The notes: generated by a model not told the origin, from the sequence alone. A stretch of DNA of 64,000 nucleotides from Roseobacter sp. (GCA_024636475.1 JAGXHA010000085.1:30288-94287), one strand, 5' to 3'. Numbered from the stretch's first letter, positions 29,771-39,735 are shown. Made by a program: numbers and translations.

Positions 29771-30463
29771 ATGAACATCATCTGGCTCGGCCACGGCAGC
29801 TTTCGCATCGAAATCGAAGATCAGGTTTTGCTGATAGACCCTTGGCTCACCGGCAATCCGATGATGCCAGACGAACATCATGCTGAGGCTTTGGAAGGGG
29901 TGACCCAGATCCTGATCACCCACGGCCACTTTGATCACACGCAAGACTTGGCCATGGTCGCCGAAAAGACCGGTGCACCCGTTGCGGGCATGGTTGAACT
30001 CATGGGATATTTCGAAAACCAGGGCGTCAAGAATACCATCGGTTTCAACAAAGGCGGCACGATCAAATGCGGCAAGGTCGCGGTAAGTATGGTGCCCGCG
30101 TCCCACTCCTCCTCCGTTGATGGCGACGCAGGGCCGATCTATATGGGGGCCGAGATTGGCTTTATGATCTGCGGCGAGGACCACATGATCTACGTCTCGG
30201 GCGACACCGGACTTATGGCTGATATGGAATGGATGGCCGGCTATTATAAACCCGATATCGGCATCCTAAGCGCTGGCGGGCATTACACGATGGACATGGC
30301 GCAAGCGGTCTATGCGTCCAAGAAATACTTTGATTTCAAGACCGTAATCCCCGCCCACTACAAGACATTTCCCGCATTAGAGCAATCCGCTCAAGCGTTG
30401 ATCGACGGTCTGCCGGGCGTGAAGGTGATTGAACCCGAAGTTATGAAAGCGATCTCGATTTAA
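29771..30463 (+). CDS. Metal-dependent hydrolase, UPF0173/UlaG-like metallo-beta-lactamase fold
   Basis: MNIIWLGHGSFRIEIEDQVLLIDPWLTGNP...ILITHGHFDHTQD...GGHYTMD. Confidence 0.92.
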   Translation: MNIIWLGHGSFRIEIEDQVLLIDPWLTGNPMMPDEHHAEALEGVTQILITHGHFDHTQDLAMVAEKTGAPVAGMVELMGYFENQGVKNTIGFNKGGTIKCGKVAVSMVPASHSSSVDGDAGPIYMGAEIGFMICGEDHMIYVSGDTGLMADMEWMAGYYKPDIGILSAGGHYTMDMAQAVYASKKYFDFKTVIPAHYKTFPALEQSAQALIDGLPGVKVIEPEVMKAISI

Positions 30464-30472
30464 GGTTCAAGC

Positions 30473-30898
30473 TTAACGATCGGGCGCGGACGTGCCTGCA
30501 AGACAAACCACATTCCCTGCGCGCAGTTCCATATCAGCGCGCAGGCGACCCGTCTCCCACGCCTCTTGCGGATCAAGGGCCAGCGAAGCGCAAACCTCGA
30601 ACTCATGATCGCTCAGACGGGTGTAGACGTAAGGTTCACCTGTAATGGCGTCATAGGGTGAGAGATCATCGTGCAAAACCACCGTGTCGGGGCAGGCCTT
30701 TGCCGCCGCCAAGCTTGCCGGCAATGCATCGCTGCGATCAACGCAGCGCAACCGGTTCTGCCAATCCACAAGAGCCGCTAAGCGATCTGCATCCTGCGTC
30801 ATCAACCGCGCGTGATGTGGACCACCAACGACCCATAAGCCGCCACCAATAGCCGCAGCGATCAGCGCGCAAAAGCCGACTAGAAAAAGCCTGTTCAT
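30473..30898 (-). CDS. Hypothetical membrane-anchored protein
   Basis: ORF with N-terminal TM segment, overlaps start/stop with the neighbouring gene. Confidence 0.7.
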   Translation of the reverse strand: MNRLFLVGFCALIAAAIGGGLWVVGGPHHARLMTQDADRLAALVDWQNRLRCVDRSDALPASLAAAKACPDTVVLHDDLSPYDAITGEPYVYTRLSDHEFEVCASLALDPQEAWETGRLRADMELRAGNVVCLAGTSAPDR

Positions 30899-31515
30899 TG
30901 CGGGTCGCCGCGTCTGATATCATTGAAGTAAAATAAGAAGATCCCCCCCGCAACGACCACTACAATCAAAGCCTTTGCAATAAACTGCCCCGTCAGATCG
31001 CCGGTCAGCAACGCGTAGACCGTCGCGATCAGAACCACCAGCAAGGTCATCGCCGCGAACAAAAGCGCCAGATAGGTCAGCCATTTGCGGATCGCAGAGC
31101 GATAGAGCGCCGGGTCCTCCGCCAGTTTGCGCCGCTCCCGCAATGTCAGCCATAGATACAGCGGTGCCGTCACGATCAGCACCGAGACGCCCCACCGAAT
31201 AAGGTCTGTCGCGCCATAGCTTTCCTCGGCAAAGGCAAGATCGACGAGCGCCTGCAAGACCAACACAAGATTGAACGCCCCGATCAACAGCAAGCCAAAG
31301 GTCAGCGCATAGACAAAGAAATCGCGTGCCGACACGGTGGCCACAGGGCGCGGAATCGGGGGCGAAAACGGCGTTTCGTCCCAAGCATTCAAGGCATCAT
31401 GCACCTCGCTGGCGCTCCAACCCGCGCCGGTCAGCACGGTCGAAATCTCGCCGCGAGCCTTCCCCGCAACCAAGGCGTCACGCACAAAGATGCGCAGCTC
31501 GTCCCGACTTGCCAT
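30895..31515 (-). CDS. DUF5671-like multi-TM protein
   Basis: ISTVLTGAGWSASEVHDALNAWDETPF...ARDFFVYALTFGLLLIGAFNLVLVLQALVDLAFA. Confidence 0.7.
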   Translation of the reverse strand: MASRDELRIFVRDALVAGKARGEISTVLTGAGWSASEVHDALNAWDETPFSPPIPRPVATVSARDFFVYALTFGLLLIGAFNLVLVLQALVDLAFAEESYGATDLIRWGVSVLIVTAPLYLWLTLRERRKLAEDPALYRSAIRKWLTYLALLFAAMTLLVVLIATVYALLTGDLTGQFIAKALIVVVVAGGIFLFYFNDIRRGDPQ

Positions 31516-31521
31516 ATCACC

Positions 31522-31977
31522 TTATCCTTTTCTTTTTTCTGCAAAAAAAGTTTTTAACAACGCCTCGGCTTCGCTCACCGCGATGCCGTCATAAACATCC
31601 GGAACATGGTGGCATTGCGCATGGGAAAAGACCCGTGCGCCCTGCGCCACGCCGCCGGATTTGGGATCGGAAGCACCATAATAAAGTTTGGCAACGCGCG
31701 CTGCCGAAATCGCGCCCGCGCACATCGCGCAAGGTTCAAGCGTCACGTAAAGAGCATGCCCTCCCAAACGCTCTACGCCCGCAAAAGCACAGGCCGCACG
31801 GATCGCAAGCACTTCGGCGTGGGCGGTCGGATCGTTCAGTTCACGGGTCCGGTTGCCCGCCTGCGCCACGACTTGCCCCTGAGGCGACACAATCGCCGCG
31901 CCCACAGGCACTTCGCCGCGTGCTGCGGCGGCGCGAGCCTCAGACAAGGCTATGTTCATGAAGGACGTAAAAGCCAT
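31522..31977 (-). CDS. tadA: tRNA adenosine(34) deaminase
   Basis: MAFTSFMNIALSEARAAAARGEVPVGAAIV...NDPTAHAEVLAIRAAC...YVTLEPCAMCAGAISAARVAKLYYGA; the ORF upstream of 31977 is antisense to rluB and discarded. Confidence 0.95.
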   Translation of the reverse strand: MAFTSFMNIALSEARAAAARGEVPVGAAIVSPQGQVVAQAGNRTRELNDPTAHAEVLAIRAACAFAGVERLGGHALYVTLEPCAMCAGAISAARVAKLYYGASDPKSGGVAQGARVFSHAQCHHVPDVYDGIAVSEAEALLKTFFAEKRKG

Positions 31978-32040
31978 ACAGTCACTTGGGCGCAAACCGC
32001 ACCCTTTCGCAAGCGTTTGAAACAAGGTAAGCGCTGAAGG

Positions 32041-33051
32041 ATGAGCCAAGATACCCCCAAACAGCCGCCCAAGTCTGATACGCCCCCCGGCGATCGCATT
32101 GCAAAAGTCCTGTCGCGCGCGGGGCTTGCGAGCCGCCGCGAGGCTGAACGCATGATCGAAGCCGGTCGCGTACGCGTCAACGGCATGCAAATCGATTCGC
32201 CAGCGCTGAACGTGACCGATTCGGATCAGATCACCGTAGATGGCAAACCTGTGGGCGATCCCGAACCGCCGCGTATGTGGCTTTATCACAAGCCGACCGG
32301 CCTCGTGACGACGAATCGCGATGAAAAAGGCCGCGGCACGATCTTTGATGACCTCCCCGAGGACATGCCCCGCGTGATGAGCGTTGGACGGCTCGATCTG
32401 AACTCCGAAGGGTTGCTGCTGCTGACCAATGATGGCGAGATAAAGCGCAGGCTTGAGCTGCCCTCGAACGGCTGGCTGCGTCGCTACCGGGTTAGGGTCA
32501 ATGGCCGCCCCTCTGATGAGGCGCTGGAACCTTTGCGTAAGGGCATGACTGTGGACGGCGAGCAATTTCAGCCGATGACTGTGTCGCTGGACCGCCAGCA
32601 AGGCGCGAATGCGTGGCTGACCATTGGCCTGCGCGAAGGCAAGAACCGCGAAATCCGCCGCGCGATGGAGGCCGTGAACCTGTCGGTCAACCGTTTGATC
32701 CGCACCAGCTACGGCCCATTCCAGCTTGGCGAACTCAAACCCGGCGAGGTCGAAGAGCTGAAACGCAAGGTTGTGCGCGATCAGCTTGGCATCGAGATCG
32801 AGGACAACACCGGCACCGCCGTCAAGAAAAAGCCCAGTCACATCGTCAAACGCAAACCGCGCAAACCCGGCGTGCCAGGCCCGGGTCGCCCCGGTCTGCC
32901 CAAGGAACCCGGCGAGAAAACCGCGACTGGCAAGGTGATCCCAGGCAAGCCCAAGCCCGGCTACGGCAAGTCCAAACCGCAACGCTCCGGATCAGATGAC
33001 CTTGCACCGCGCAAATTTGGCACGCGCGTTAAAACTACCCGCAAACCCTGA
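32041..33051 (+). CDS. rluB: 23S rRNA pseudouridine synthase (RluB-like) with basic C-terminal tail
   Basis: S4 domain RIAKVLSRAGLASRREAERMIEAGRVRVNG; RVMSVGRLDLNSEGLLLLTNDGE. Confidence 0.92.
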   Translation: MSQDTPKQPPKSDTPPGDRIAKVLSRAGLASRREAERMIEAGRVRVNGMQIDSPALNVTDSDQITVDGKPVGDPEPPRMWLYHKPTGLVTTNRDEKGRGTIFDDLPEDMPRVMSVGRLDLNSEGLLLLTNDGEIKRRLELPSNGWLRRYRVRVNGRPSDEALEPLRKGMTVDGEQFQPMTVSLDRQQGANAWLTIGLREGKNREIRRAMEAVNLSVNRLIRTSYGPFQLGELKPGEVEELKRKVVRDQLGIEIEDNTGTAVKKKPSHIVKRKPRKPGVPGPGRPGLPKEPGEKTATGKVIPGKPKPGYGKSKPQRSGSDDLAPRKFGTRVKTTRKP

Positions 33052-33150
33052 ATTTCCGCCAGCCTTGGGGGGCTCAAGACCACTTTGGAGCAGAATCCCT
33101 AGCGGCACCGCGACAGACCCCCTATATATACGCGAAGAGGTAGAATTTAG

Positions 33151-33381
33151 ATGGGTCGTTTGTTTCTCTTTGTCGTCCTTTTGGTCGCGCTGGTTGTTAT
33201 TGTTTTCGTTTTGATAACAATTGCGGCGCGGTTCTTGGATGCAGGGCAGAAAATGCTTCGATCCACAAACGGACAAATTAAAGAGGGCCTTATGGTACCC
33301 ACACCGTTTCAAAAGATCACCTACGCCGCGCTGATTGTGCTGTTATTTGGCGTTGCCACCGGCTGGCTGGGGGGCCTCTGA
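33151..33381 (+). CDS. Small two-TM protein, first gene of the XpaC/TelA/SPFH operon
   Basis: Two hydrophobic segments; stop overlaps the next start (TGATG). Confidence 0.65.
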   Translation: MGRLFLFVVLLVALVVIVFVLITIAARFLDAGQKMLRSTNGQIKEGLMVPTPFQKITYAALIVLLFGVATGWLGGL

Positions 33382-34253
33382 TGGCCAAGCGTTACGGCGG
33401 GAAATTCAGCCAGAACAGCGAAACACCTCAAACTCCGGTCACAAGACGGGTCGAAGTCGATCCGGCGGGCGCACGCTCGAACCTGTTGTTCATCCCCGCC
33501 ATCCCGCTAGTCTTTATGTCGCTGAACGATGGTGCGCAGGGGCTTGCTTTTGGTTTGATCGCTGCCGCGTTCCTGACCGGTGCTGCATTGATGCTGCGCG
33601 AGGGGCTCAAGGCTGAAGCGGCTTACCGCGCACGCAAAGTGGCCGAGCGGCCTGCCCTGCCGCGCAAAATGATCGCAAGTGTGCTTACTGGGTTTGGCGT
33701 GGCGCTTGCGGCCTACAAGAATGATCCCGGCATTGTCGCAGCGGCGATCTACGGGATCGCTGCAATCGGGCTGCACGTCAGCGCGTTTGGCATCGATCCT
33801 CTGTCCTCCAAGGGGATGGAAGGCGTTGACAGCTTTCAAAAAGATCGCGTTGCGCGTGTTGTGGATGAAGCCGAAAAACTCCTGACCGCGATGAGCGCTG
33901 CGATCTCGCGCGCAGGCGACCGGCAGTCAACAGAGCGGTTGGCAGACTTCCAGACCACCGCCCGCACCCTGATCCGGACGGTCGAAGAGGACCCTCGGGA
34001 TTTGACCGGGGCGCGCAAGTATTTGTCGGTTTATCTGCTTGGGGCCCGCGATGCGACGATCAAGTTCGCCGATATCTATTCAAATACCCGCGACGCTCAA
34101 GCCAAGCTTGACTATATGGCATTGCTGGATGATCTGGATAAAAACTTTGCTGCCCGCAGGCAAAAGTCTTTATTAGAAGACAAGACCGACCTGAACATTG
34201 AAATTGAAGTGCTGCGCGAGCGGCTTTCCCGAGAAGGCGTTCGCTTAGACTGA
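33381..34253 (+). CDS. XpaC-like (5-bromo-4-chloroindolyl phosphate hydrolysis family) protein
   Basis: TM N-terminus plus VVDEAEKLLTAMSAAISRAGDRQSTERLADFQTTARTLIRTVEEDPRDLTGARKYLSVYLLGARDATIKFADIY; immediately upstream of TelA. Confidence 0.82.
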   Translation: MAKRYGGKFSQNSETPQTPVTRRVEVDPAGARSNLLFIPAIPLVFMSLNDGAQGLAFGLIAAAFLTGAALMLREGLKAEAAYRARKVAERPALPRKMIASVLTGFGVALAAYKNDPGIVAAAIYGIAAIGLHVSAFGIDPLSSKGMEGVDSFQKDRVARVVDEAEKLLTAMSAAISRAGDRQSTERLADFQTTARTLIRTVEEDPRDLTGARKYLSVYLLGARDATIKFADIYSNTRDAQAKLDYMALLDDLDKNFAARRQKSLLEDKTDLNIEIEVLRERLSREGVRLD

Positions 34254-34283
34254 CGCCCGGCACCAAAATAGGAAGAATGAAAC

Positions 34284-35450
34284 ATGTCTGATATCGTCCG
34301 CGAAAAAGCGACCCAATCAGTAGCGTTGGTAGATGAAGTCAACGCGCTGGTATTGGCTGACCCATCCCCCGCTGATGCAATTATTTCGCTCGAAAAGGCC
34401 GATGGCCCAATGGGCACCGAGATCAAAAGCCGCATGGCCGAGATCGACATGAACGAGACGCAGTCTATCATCTCTTTCGGCTCGGCGGCCCAAGCAGAGC
34501 TGCAAGAAATCAGCCAGGCCATGTTGCAAGATGTGCGCAACAAGGATGTAGGCCCCGCCGGTGACAGCCTGCGTAACATCGTGACAACCATTCGCGGTTT
34601 TTCGGTATCCGAGCTGGACGTCCGCCGCGACCGCAGCTGGTGGGAGCGTTTGTTGGGCCGTGCCGCGCCTTTTGCCAAGTTCACGGCCAAATTCGAACAG
34701 GTCCAAAGCCAGATCGACCGGGTTACCGACGAATTGCTGACCCACGAGCACACGCTGCTGAAAGATATCAAATCGCTGGATATGCTGTATGAGAAGACGC
34801 TGCAGTTTTATGATGAACTCGCGCTGTATATCGCTGCGGGCGAGGCCAAACTAGCTGAACTCGACGCCAACGACATTCCCGCCAAAGAGGCTGCCGTGAA
34901 AGCCGCCCCAGAGGATGATCAGGTGATGATGGCGCAGGAACTGCGTGATCTGCGCGCCGCGCGTGATGATCTTGAGCGTCGGGTTCACGATCTGAAACTG
35001 ACGCGTCAGGTGACAATGCAATCCCTGCCCTCGATCCGCTTGGTGCAGGAAAATGACAAATCACTGGTGACCAAGATCAACTCGACTTTGGTAAACACCG
35101 TGCCACTGTGGGAAACGCAGCTTGCCCAGGCCGTGACCATCCAGCGCTCCCGCGAGGCGGCTGTCGCCGTGCGCGAAGCCAATGATCTGACCAATGAGCT
35201 GTTGACGTCGAACGCCAAGAACCTGCGCGAAAGCAACAAGATCATCCGCACAGAGATGGAGCGCGGTGTCTTTGATATCGAGGCTGTCAAACAGGCCAAC
35301 GCCGATCTGATCGGCACGATTCAGGAATCGCTGCAAATCGCGGATGAGGGCAAGGCAAAACGTGCAGCAGCCGAGAAAGACCTCGAAGAAATGGAAGCCA
35401 ATCTGCGCGATACGCTGGCATCGGCTTCTGCGGCCAGACCCGCCGCATAA
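34284..35450 (+). CDS. Toxic anion resistance protein (TelA family)
   Basis: KFEQVQSQIDRVTDELLTHEHTLLKDIKSLDMLYEKTLQFYDELALYIAAGEAKL...LPSIRLVQENDKSLVTKINSTLVNTVPLWETQLAQAV. Confidence 0.95.
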   Translation: MSDIVREKATQSVALVDEVNALVLADPSPADAIISLEKADGPMGTEIKSRMAEIDMNETQSIISFGSAAQAELQEISQAMLQDVRNKDVGPAGDSLRNIVTTIRGFSVSELDVRRDRSWWERLLGRAAPFAKFTAKFEQVQSQIDRVTDELLTHEHTLLKDIKSLDMLYEKTLQFYDELALYIAAGEAKLAELDANDIPAKEAAVKAAPEDDQVMMAQELRDLRAARDDLERRVHDLKLTRQVTMQSLPSIRLVQENDKSLVTKINSTLVNTVPLWETQLAQAVTIQRSREAAVAVREANDLTNELLTSNAKNLRESNKIIRTEMERGVFDIEAVKQANADLIGTIQESLQIADEGKAKRAAAEKDLEEMEANLRDTLASASAARPAA

Positions 35451-35467
35451 GGCAAGGGCGCGCGGCA

Positions 35468-36430
35468 ATGGGAATGGCTATCGTTCAGCGGAAAAGCAGG
35501 TTTGCGACAGTGGCAGCATCGCTGTTGCTATGCGCGTGCGCCTTGCGGCCCCCGATTGAACCGACAGCCAAGCCCGTTGCGCGCCCGGCCGGACTGGTCG
35601 CTTTGCCTGCGCCACTGATAGACCGCCCCACGTCCGAGGCAAGCGCCAAGCTGCGCAGCTATTTCAATCAGGTGCAGCAGGCCCAGCTCAGTCAGGGCTT
35701 GATGCGTCAGGATGGTGGCGGGCCGGATACGCCTTACACCTCGGATATGCTTGCGCGAAACTTTGAACAGGTGGCATTTTATAACGAATACAACGCGAAC
35801 TTCTCTGGTCGCGGCGAAAAGACCCTGATGCGCCGTTGGACCGCGCCTGTGCGCATGGCCATCGTGTTTGGTGAAAGCGTGCCACCTTCGGAACGCGAAA
35901 GTGACACCGCTGCGGTGCGCGCCTATGCGGGGCGGCTTGCAGGCGTAACGGGGCATCCGATCACGGTTGGGGGTGCGCCCAACTTCATGGTGATCATCGC
36001 CAGCGAAGACGACCGCGACGCAGCGCTCAACGAGGTCGCAAAACGTATTCCCAGCGTTACCCCCGCCAGCCTTGCCGCCTTGCGCGACTTGCGCCGTGAC
36101 ACCTATTGCATCGTGGCCGCATATGCTGGCGGTGCCGACCCCAGCACCTATACCGCAGCTGTCGCAGTTATCCGCGCCGAGAACCCCTCGTTGATGCGGC
36201 TGTCTTGTATCCATGAAGAACTCGCCCAAGGCTTGGGGCTTGCCAATGACAGTCCGACCGCACGCCCGTCGATCTTTAACGATGACGACGAATTCGCCTT
36301 GCTGACCCGACATGATGAACATCTACTTAAGATGCTGTATGATCCCCGCTTGCGGCCAGGCATGAGCGCGGAACAAGCCGCACCCATCGTCCGCATTATC
36401 GCCCGCGAACTGACAGGCGGGCCCATTTAG
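35468..36430 (+). CDS. DUF2927-like predicted lipoprotein
   Basis: ASLLLCACAL lipobox-like; RRWTAPVRMAIVFGESVPPSER...LSCIHEELAQGLGLANDSPTARPSIFNDDDEFALLTRHDEHLLKMLYDPRLRPGM. Confidence 0.85.
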   Translation: MGMAIVQRKSRFATVAASLLLCACALRPPIEPTAKPVARPAGLVALPAPLIDRPTSEASAKLRSYFNQVQQAQLSQGLMRQDGGGPDTPYTSDMLARNFEQVAFYNEYNANFSGRGEKTLMRRWTAPVRMAIVFGESVPPSERESDTAAVRAYAGRLAGVTGHPITVGGAPNFMVIIASEDDRDAALNEVAKRIPSVTPASLAALRDLRRDTYCIVAAYAGGADPSTYTAAVAVIRAENPSLMRLSCIHEELAQGLGLANDSPTARPSIFNDDDEFALLTRHDEHLLKMLYDPRLRPGMSAEQAAPIVRIIARELTGGPI

Positions 36431-36462
36431 ACCGCTGCTTTGCCCCCGAAAGGACCACACCC

Positions 36463-37572
36463 ATGGGTATTCTCGATTTCCTATCCGGCCAATTCATCGA
36501 CGTCATTCACTGGACCGACGACACCCGTGACACCATGGTCTGGCGGTTTGCACGCGAAGGCCACGAGATCAAGTACGGTGCCAAACTGACCGTGCGTGAA
36601 GGTCAGGCTGCGGTGTTCGTCCATGAGGGTCAGTTGGCCGATGTGTTCACACCGGGCCTCTACATGCTCGAAACGAACAACATGCCGATCATGACATCGT
36701 TGCAGCATTGGGATCATGGCTTTAAAAGCCCGTTCAAGTCCGAGATCTATTTCGTCAATACCACCCGGTTCAACGATCTGAAATGGGGCACCAAGAACCC
36801 CATTATCGTGCGTGATCCAGAATTTGGCCCCGTGCGCTTGCGCGCCTTTGGCACCTATTCGGTCAAAGTGTCAGACCCCGCGCATTTCCTGACCGAGATC
36901 GTCGGCACCGATGGCGAATTCACGATGGACGAGATCAGCTATCAGATCCGCAACATCATCGTGCAGGAGTTTTCCCGCAGCATCGCGATGTCGAAAATCC
37001 CGATTCTGGATATGGCTGCAAACACCCGTGAACTGGGCAAGCTGGTCAGCACTGAAATCTCGGCGACCATCGCTGAATATGGTTTGTCGATCCCCGAGCT
37101 TTACGTCGAAAACGTGTCCCTGCCCCCTGCGGTCGAGGCTGTTTTGGACAAACGGTCATCCATGGGTATGGTGGGCGATCTGAACCAATACACCCAGTTC
37201 CAAGCCGCCGAAGCGCTTGGCCGCGATGGCGGCGCGGGTGCCGCGATGCAGGCGGGCTTGGGGGCCGGTCTGGGGATGCAGATCGGTCAGGCCGCTGCCG
37301 CACAGGCAGGCCCATGGGGGCCGCGCCCCACTGCCGTCCAAGCGCCACCGCCACCGCCTGTTGCAGACAAGGTCTGGCATCTTGCTGAAAACGGTCAGAC
37401 CAAAGGCCCGTTTTCCAAAGCTGCACTTGGCCGAATGACAAACGATGGAACGCTGACCCGCGAGACGCTGGTTTGGACCCCCGGTCAGGACGGTTGGATC
37501 AAGGCCAATGACGTGGACGAACTGGCGCAGCTTTTTACCGTCATGCCGCCGCCTCCGCCCCCGGCGAGCTAA
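36463..37572 (+). CDS. SPFH-domain protein (YdjI / virion-core-like) with C-terminal GYF_2 domain
   Basis: MGILDFLSGQFIDVIHWTDDTRDTMVWRFAREGHEIKYGAKLTVREGQAAVFVHEGQLADVFTPGLYMLETNNMPI; GYF_2: VWHLAENGQTKGPFSKAALGRMTNDGTLTRETLVWTPGQDGWIKA. Confidence 0.9.
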   Translation: MGILDFLSGQFIDVIHWTDDTRDTMVWRFAREGHEIKYGAKLTVREGQAAVFVHEGQLADVFTPGLYMLETNNMPIMTSLQHWDHGFKSPFKSEIYFVNTTRFNDLKWGTKNPIIVRDPEFGPVRLRAFGTYSVKVSDPAHFLTEIVGTDGEFTMDEISYQIRNIIVQEFSRSIAMSKIPILDMAANTRELGKLVSTEISATIAEYGLSIPELYVENVSLPPAVEAVLDKRSSMGMVGDLNQYTQFQAAEALGRDGGAGAAMQAGLGAGLGMQIGQAAAAQAGPWGPRPTAVQAPPPPPVADKVWHLAENGQTKGPFSKAALGRMTNDGTLTRETLVWTPGQDGWIKANDVDELAQLFTVMPPPPPPAS

Positions 37573-37579
37573 CTCAACC

Positions 37580-38005
37580 ATGACACGTCGCAGCGTCGTC
37601 ATCTTTTTGCACTGGTCTGTGGTGCTGCTGCTCTTGGCGATGGTCAAAGGCGGCACCTCCAACATCAATGTGTTGAGGGCCTTTGCAGGCATCGTCGTGA
37701 TATGGGAGGCAATCACTCTGGCAAAAGGTTTGTTGGGCCGGCCGGGTCCGAAACTTTCGCCCACTGTGCAGCGTGCCTATCCATGGATGCACCGTTTACT
37801 CCATATCTTGCTGTCCCTGACAGCCGTGGCCATCATCGGGCGCCTTCTTGGGCACCCGATTCCGTTTCTTGACGCTTGGACCATGCTTTTGGTCACGCTT
37901 GGGGCTGGCACGGCGCATGGAGTTTTCCACTTTTGGCGACACACGGCACTTTATGACAATGCGCTGCGCCTGATCTTGCCGAAATTCATGCATTCGATCC
38001 TCTGA
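37580..38005 (+). CDS. Cytochrome b561-like small membrane protein (tandem paralogue 1)
   Basis: Conserved His in TMs; shares LLGRPGPKL...RxxHxxxH and HxxFHxWRHxALxDNALR with the next gene. Confidence 0.7.
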   Translation: MTRRSVVIFLHWSVVLLLLAMVKGGTSNINVLRAFAGIVVIWEAITLAKGLLGRPGPKLSPTVQRAYPWMHRLLHILLSLTAVAIIGRLLGHPIPFLDAWTMLLVTLGAGTAHGVFHFWRHTALYDNALRLILPKFMHSIL

Positions 38006-38541
38006 TGCGCTGGCCGAACCGTCGCAAAGCGTTAAAGATCATGCACTGGTCAATGGTGCCGATGTTTGCGTGGTTTGTTCTGGTTCAGCCCGCCGATGTC
38101 GCCCGGATCGGGCCGGGTGCCGTGCGGTTCCATTCGGTGATGGGCCTGATATTTGTCAGCACGGCACTGCTTTGGACAGCGCTATATCTGCGCAAGGGTC
38201 TGCTGAGCCGCCCCGGCCCCAAGCTGACAGGATGGGCGCGCCGGCTTCATCCGATCCTTCATAAAACGTTGATATGGGGCATCTTTGGCGTCGCTTTGAC
38301 GGGGCTTTTGATCGGCATCACCTCGACCGTACAGCTTTGGGCCGGTGGCATCGTTCCGATTGCGGTACCGCTGAACCTGCCGCTGGCAAATGACTGGGTG
38401 GGACTGTTGCACAGTATTGAATTTTACGGCCTTGCGCTGATCGCGGCACTGCATGCAGCCTTTCACATCTGGCGCCATCTGGCGTTGCGCGACAATGCCC
38501 TGCGCATCATGTTCCCCAAGCTGCTCCACCGGTTTTTGTAA
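38005..38541 (+). CDS. Cytochrome b561-like membrane protein (tandem paralogue 2)
   Basis: ALKIMHWSMVP...LLSRPGPKLTGWARRLHPILHKTLIWGIF...LHAAFHIWRHLALRDNALRIMFPKLLH. Confidence 0.8.
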   Translation: MRWPNRRKALKIMHWSMVPMFAWFVLVQPADVARIGPGAVRFHSVMGLIFVSTALLWTALYLRKGLLSRPGPKLTGWARRLHPILHKTLIWGIFGVALTGLLIGITSTVQLWAGGIVPIAVPLNLPLANDWVGLLHSIEFYGLALIAALHAAFHIWRHLALRDNALRIMFPKLLHRFL

Positions 38542-38607
38542 CTGGCCACTGGTGACACCGGCTGAGGCAGGTTATGTCTGGCACACGCCAGATCATAGGA
38601 CGCCCTG

Positions 38608-39735
38608 ATGCAAGACAGCCCTTCCTTTGCGACACCGCCCCCACCGCCTGGCCCGGTGGAAGAGCACCGCTTTCCTTGCGATACCTGCGGATCTGACCTC
38701 CGTTTTGACCCCGATAAATATCAACTTGTGTGCGATCATTGCGGCAATACCGAAACGATCTCGGGACGGCGCACTCATCACCCCATTGCAGAGCTTGATT
38801 TTCGCAAGGCGATTGCACGCGAACTGCCGCAAGCCGAAATGGAAGACACCCGCGTCACAACCTGCCCCAACTGTGCCGCGCAGGTCGAGTTTGACGCGGA
38901 CAAGCATGCCACCGAATGTCCTTTTTGCGCGACGCCAGTGGTGGTCGATACCGGCGTAAACCGCCACATCAAACCGCGCGGCGTCTTGCCTTTTGCACTG
39001 ACTGAAAATGTCGCCAAAGATGCGATGACCAATTGGCTGGGCCGTCTTTGGTTCGCGCCCAACGGCTTGCAGGAATACGCCCGCAAAGGGCGCCGGATGG
39101 AGGGGATATATGTCCCTTACTGGACCTATGATGCCGATACAAAGTCCAGCTATTCCGGTGAGCGCGGGACGGTCTATTATGTGACAGTCACCGTCATGCG
39201 CGACGGCAAGCCGACCCAAAAGCAGGTGCCCAAGGTCCGCTGGCGCTCTGTCTCTGGCAGAGTGGCACGGTTCTTTGACGATGTGCTGGTATTGGCTTCA
39301 AAATCACTGCCCAAGCAATTCACCGATGCGCTTGAACCTTGGGATCTCTCCGCGCTGGAACCCTATGCACCCGAATATCTGGCCGGTTTTCGGGCCGAAG
39401 CCTATTCGATCACCCTCGATGAGGGGTATGTCGAGGCGCGCCAGATCATGGATGCGATGATTGAACGTGACGTGCGTTTTGACATCGGCGGGGACAGGCA
39501 GCGCATTCACAATGTTCAGTCTCAAATCAGCGATGTGACGTTCAAACACATCCTGCTGCCGGTCTGGCTGGCCGCCTATAAGTACCGCGGCAAAACCTAC
39601 CGCTTCGTCGTCAACGGGCGCACCGGCAACGTTCAGGGCGAACGGCCATACTCCGCAATCAAAATCACCTTTGCCGTCATCCTTGGCCTTCTGGCCGCCG
39701 GGGTGGTCGGCTATTTCATGGCGCTGCAAAAATGA
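38608..39735 (+). CDS. Zinc-ribbon (TFIIB-type/YdjG-like) protein with C-terminal TM
   Basis: Two zinc ribbons CDTCGSDLRFDPDKYQLVCDHCG and CPNCAAQVEFDADKHATECPFC; C-terminal [19 protein letters not shown]. Confidence 0.82.
   Translation: MQDSPSFATPPPPPGPVEEHRFPCDTCGSDLRFDPDKYQLVCDHCGNTETISGRRTHHPIAELDFRKAIARELPQAEMEDTRVTTCPNCAAQVEFDADKHATECPFCATPVVVDTGVNRHIKPRGVLPFALTENVAKDAMTNWLGRLWFAPNGLQEYARKGRRMEGIYVPYWTYDADTKSSYSGERGTVYYVTVTVMRDGKPTQKQVPKVRWRSVSGRVARFFDDVLVLASKSLPKQFTDALEPWDLSALEPYAPEYLAGFRAEAYSITLDEGYVEARQIMDAMIERDVRFDIGGDRQRIHNVQSQISDVTFKHILLPVWLAAYKYRGKTYRFVVNGRTGNVQGERPYSAIKITFAVILGLLAAGVVGYFMALQK

Noticed and set aside
31522-32982. 486-aa minus-strand ORF
   Set aside because: Only the last ~150 codons (from 31977) are TadA; the upstream part is antisense to the rluB-like gene and has no family resemblance
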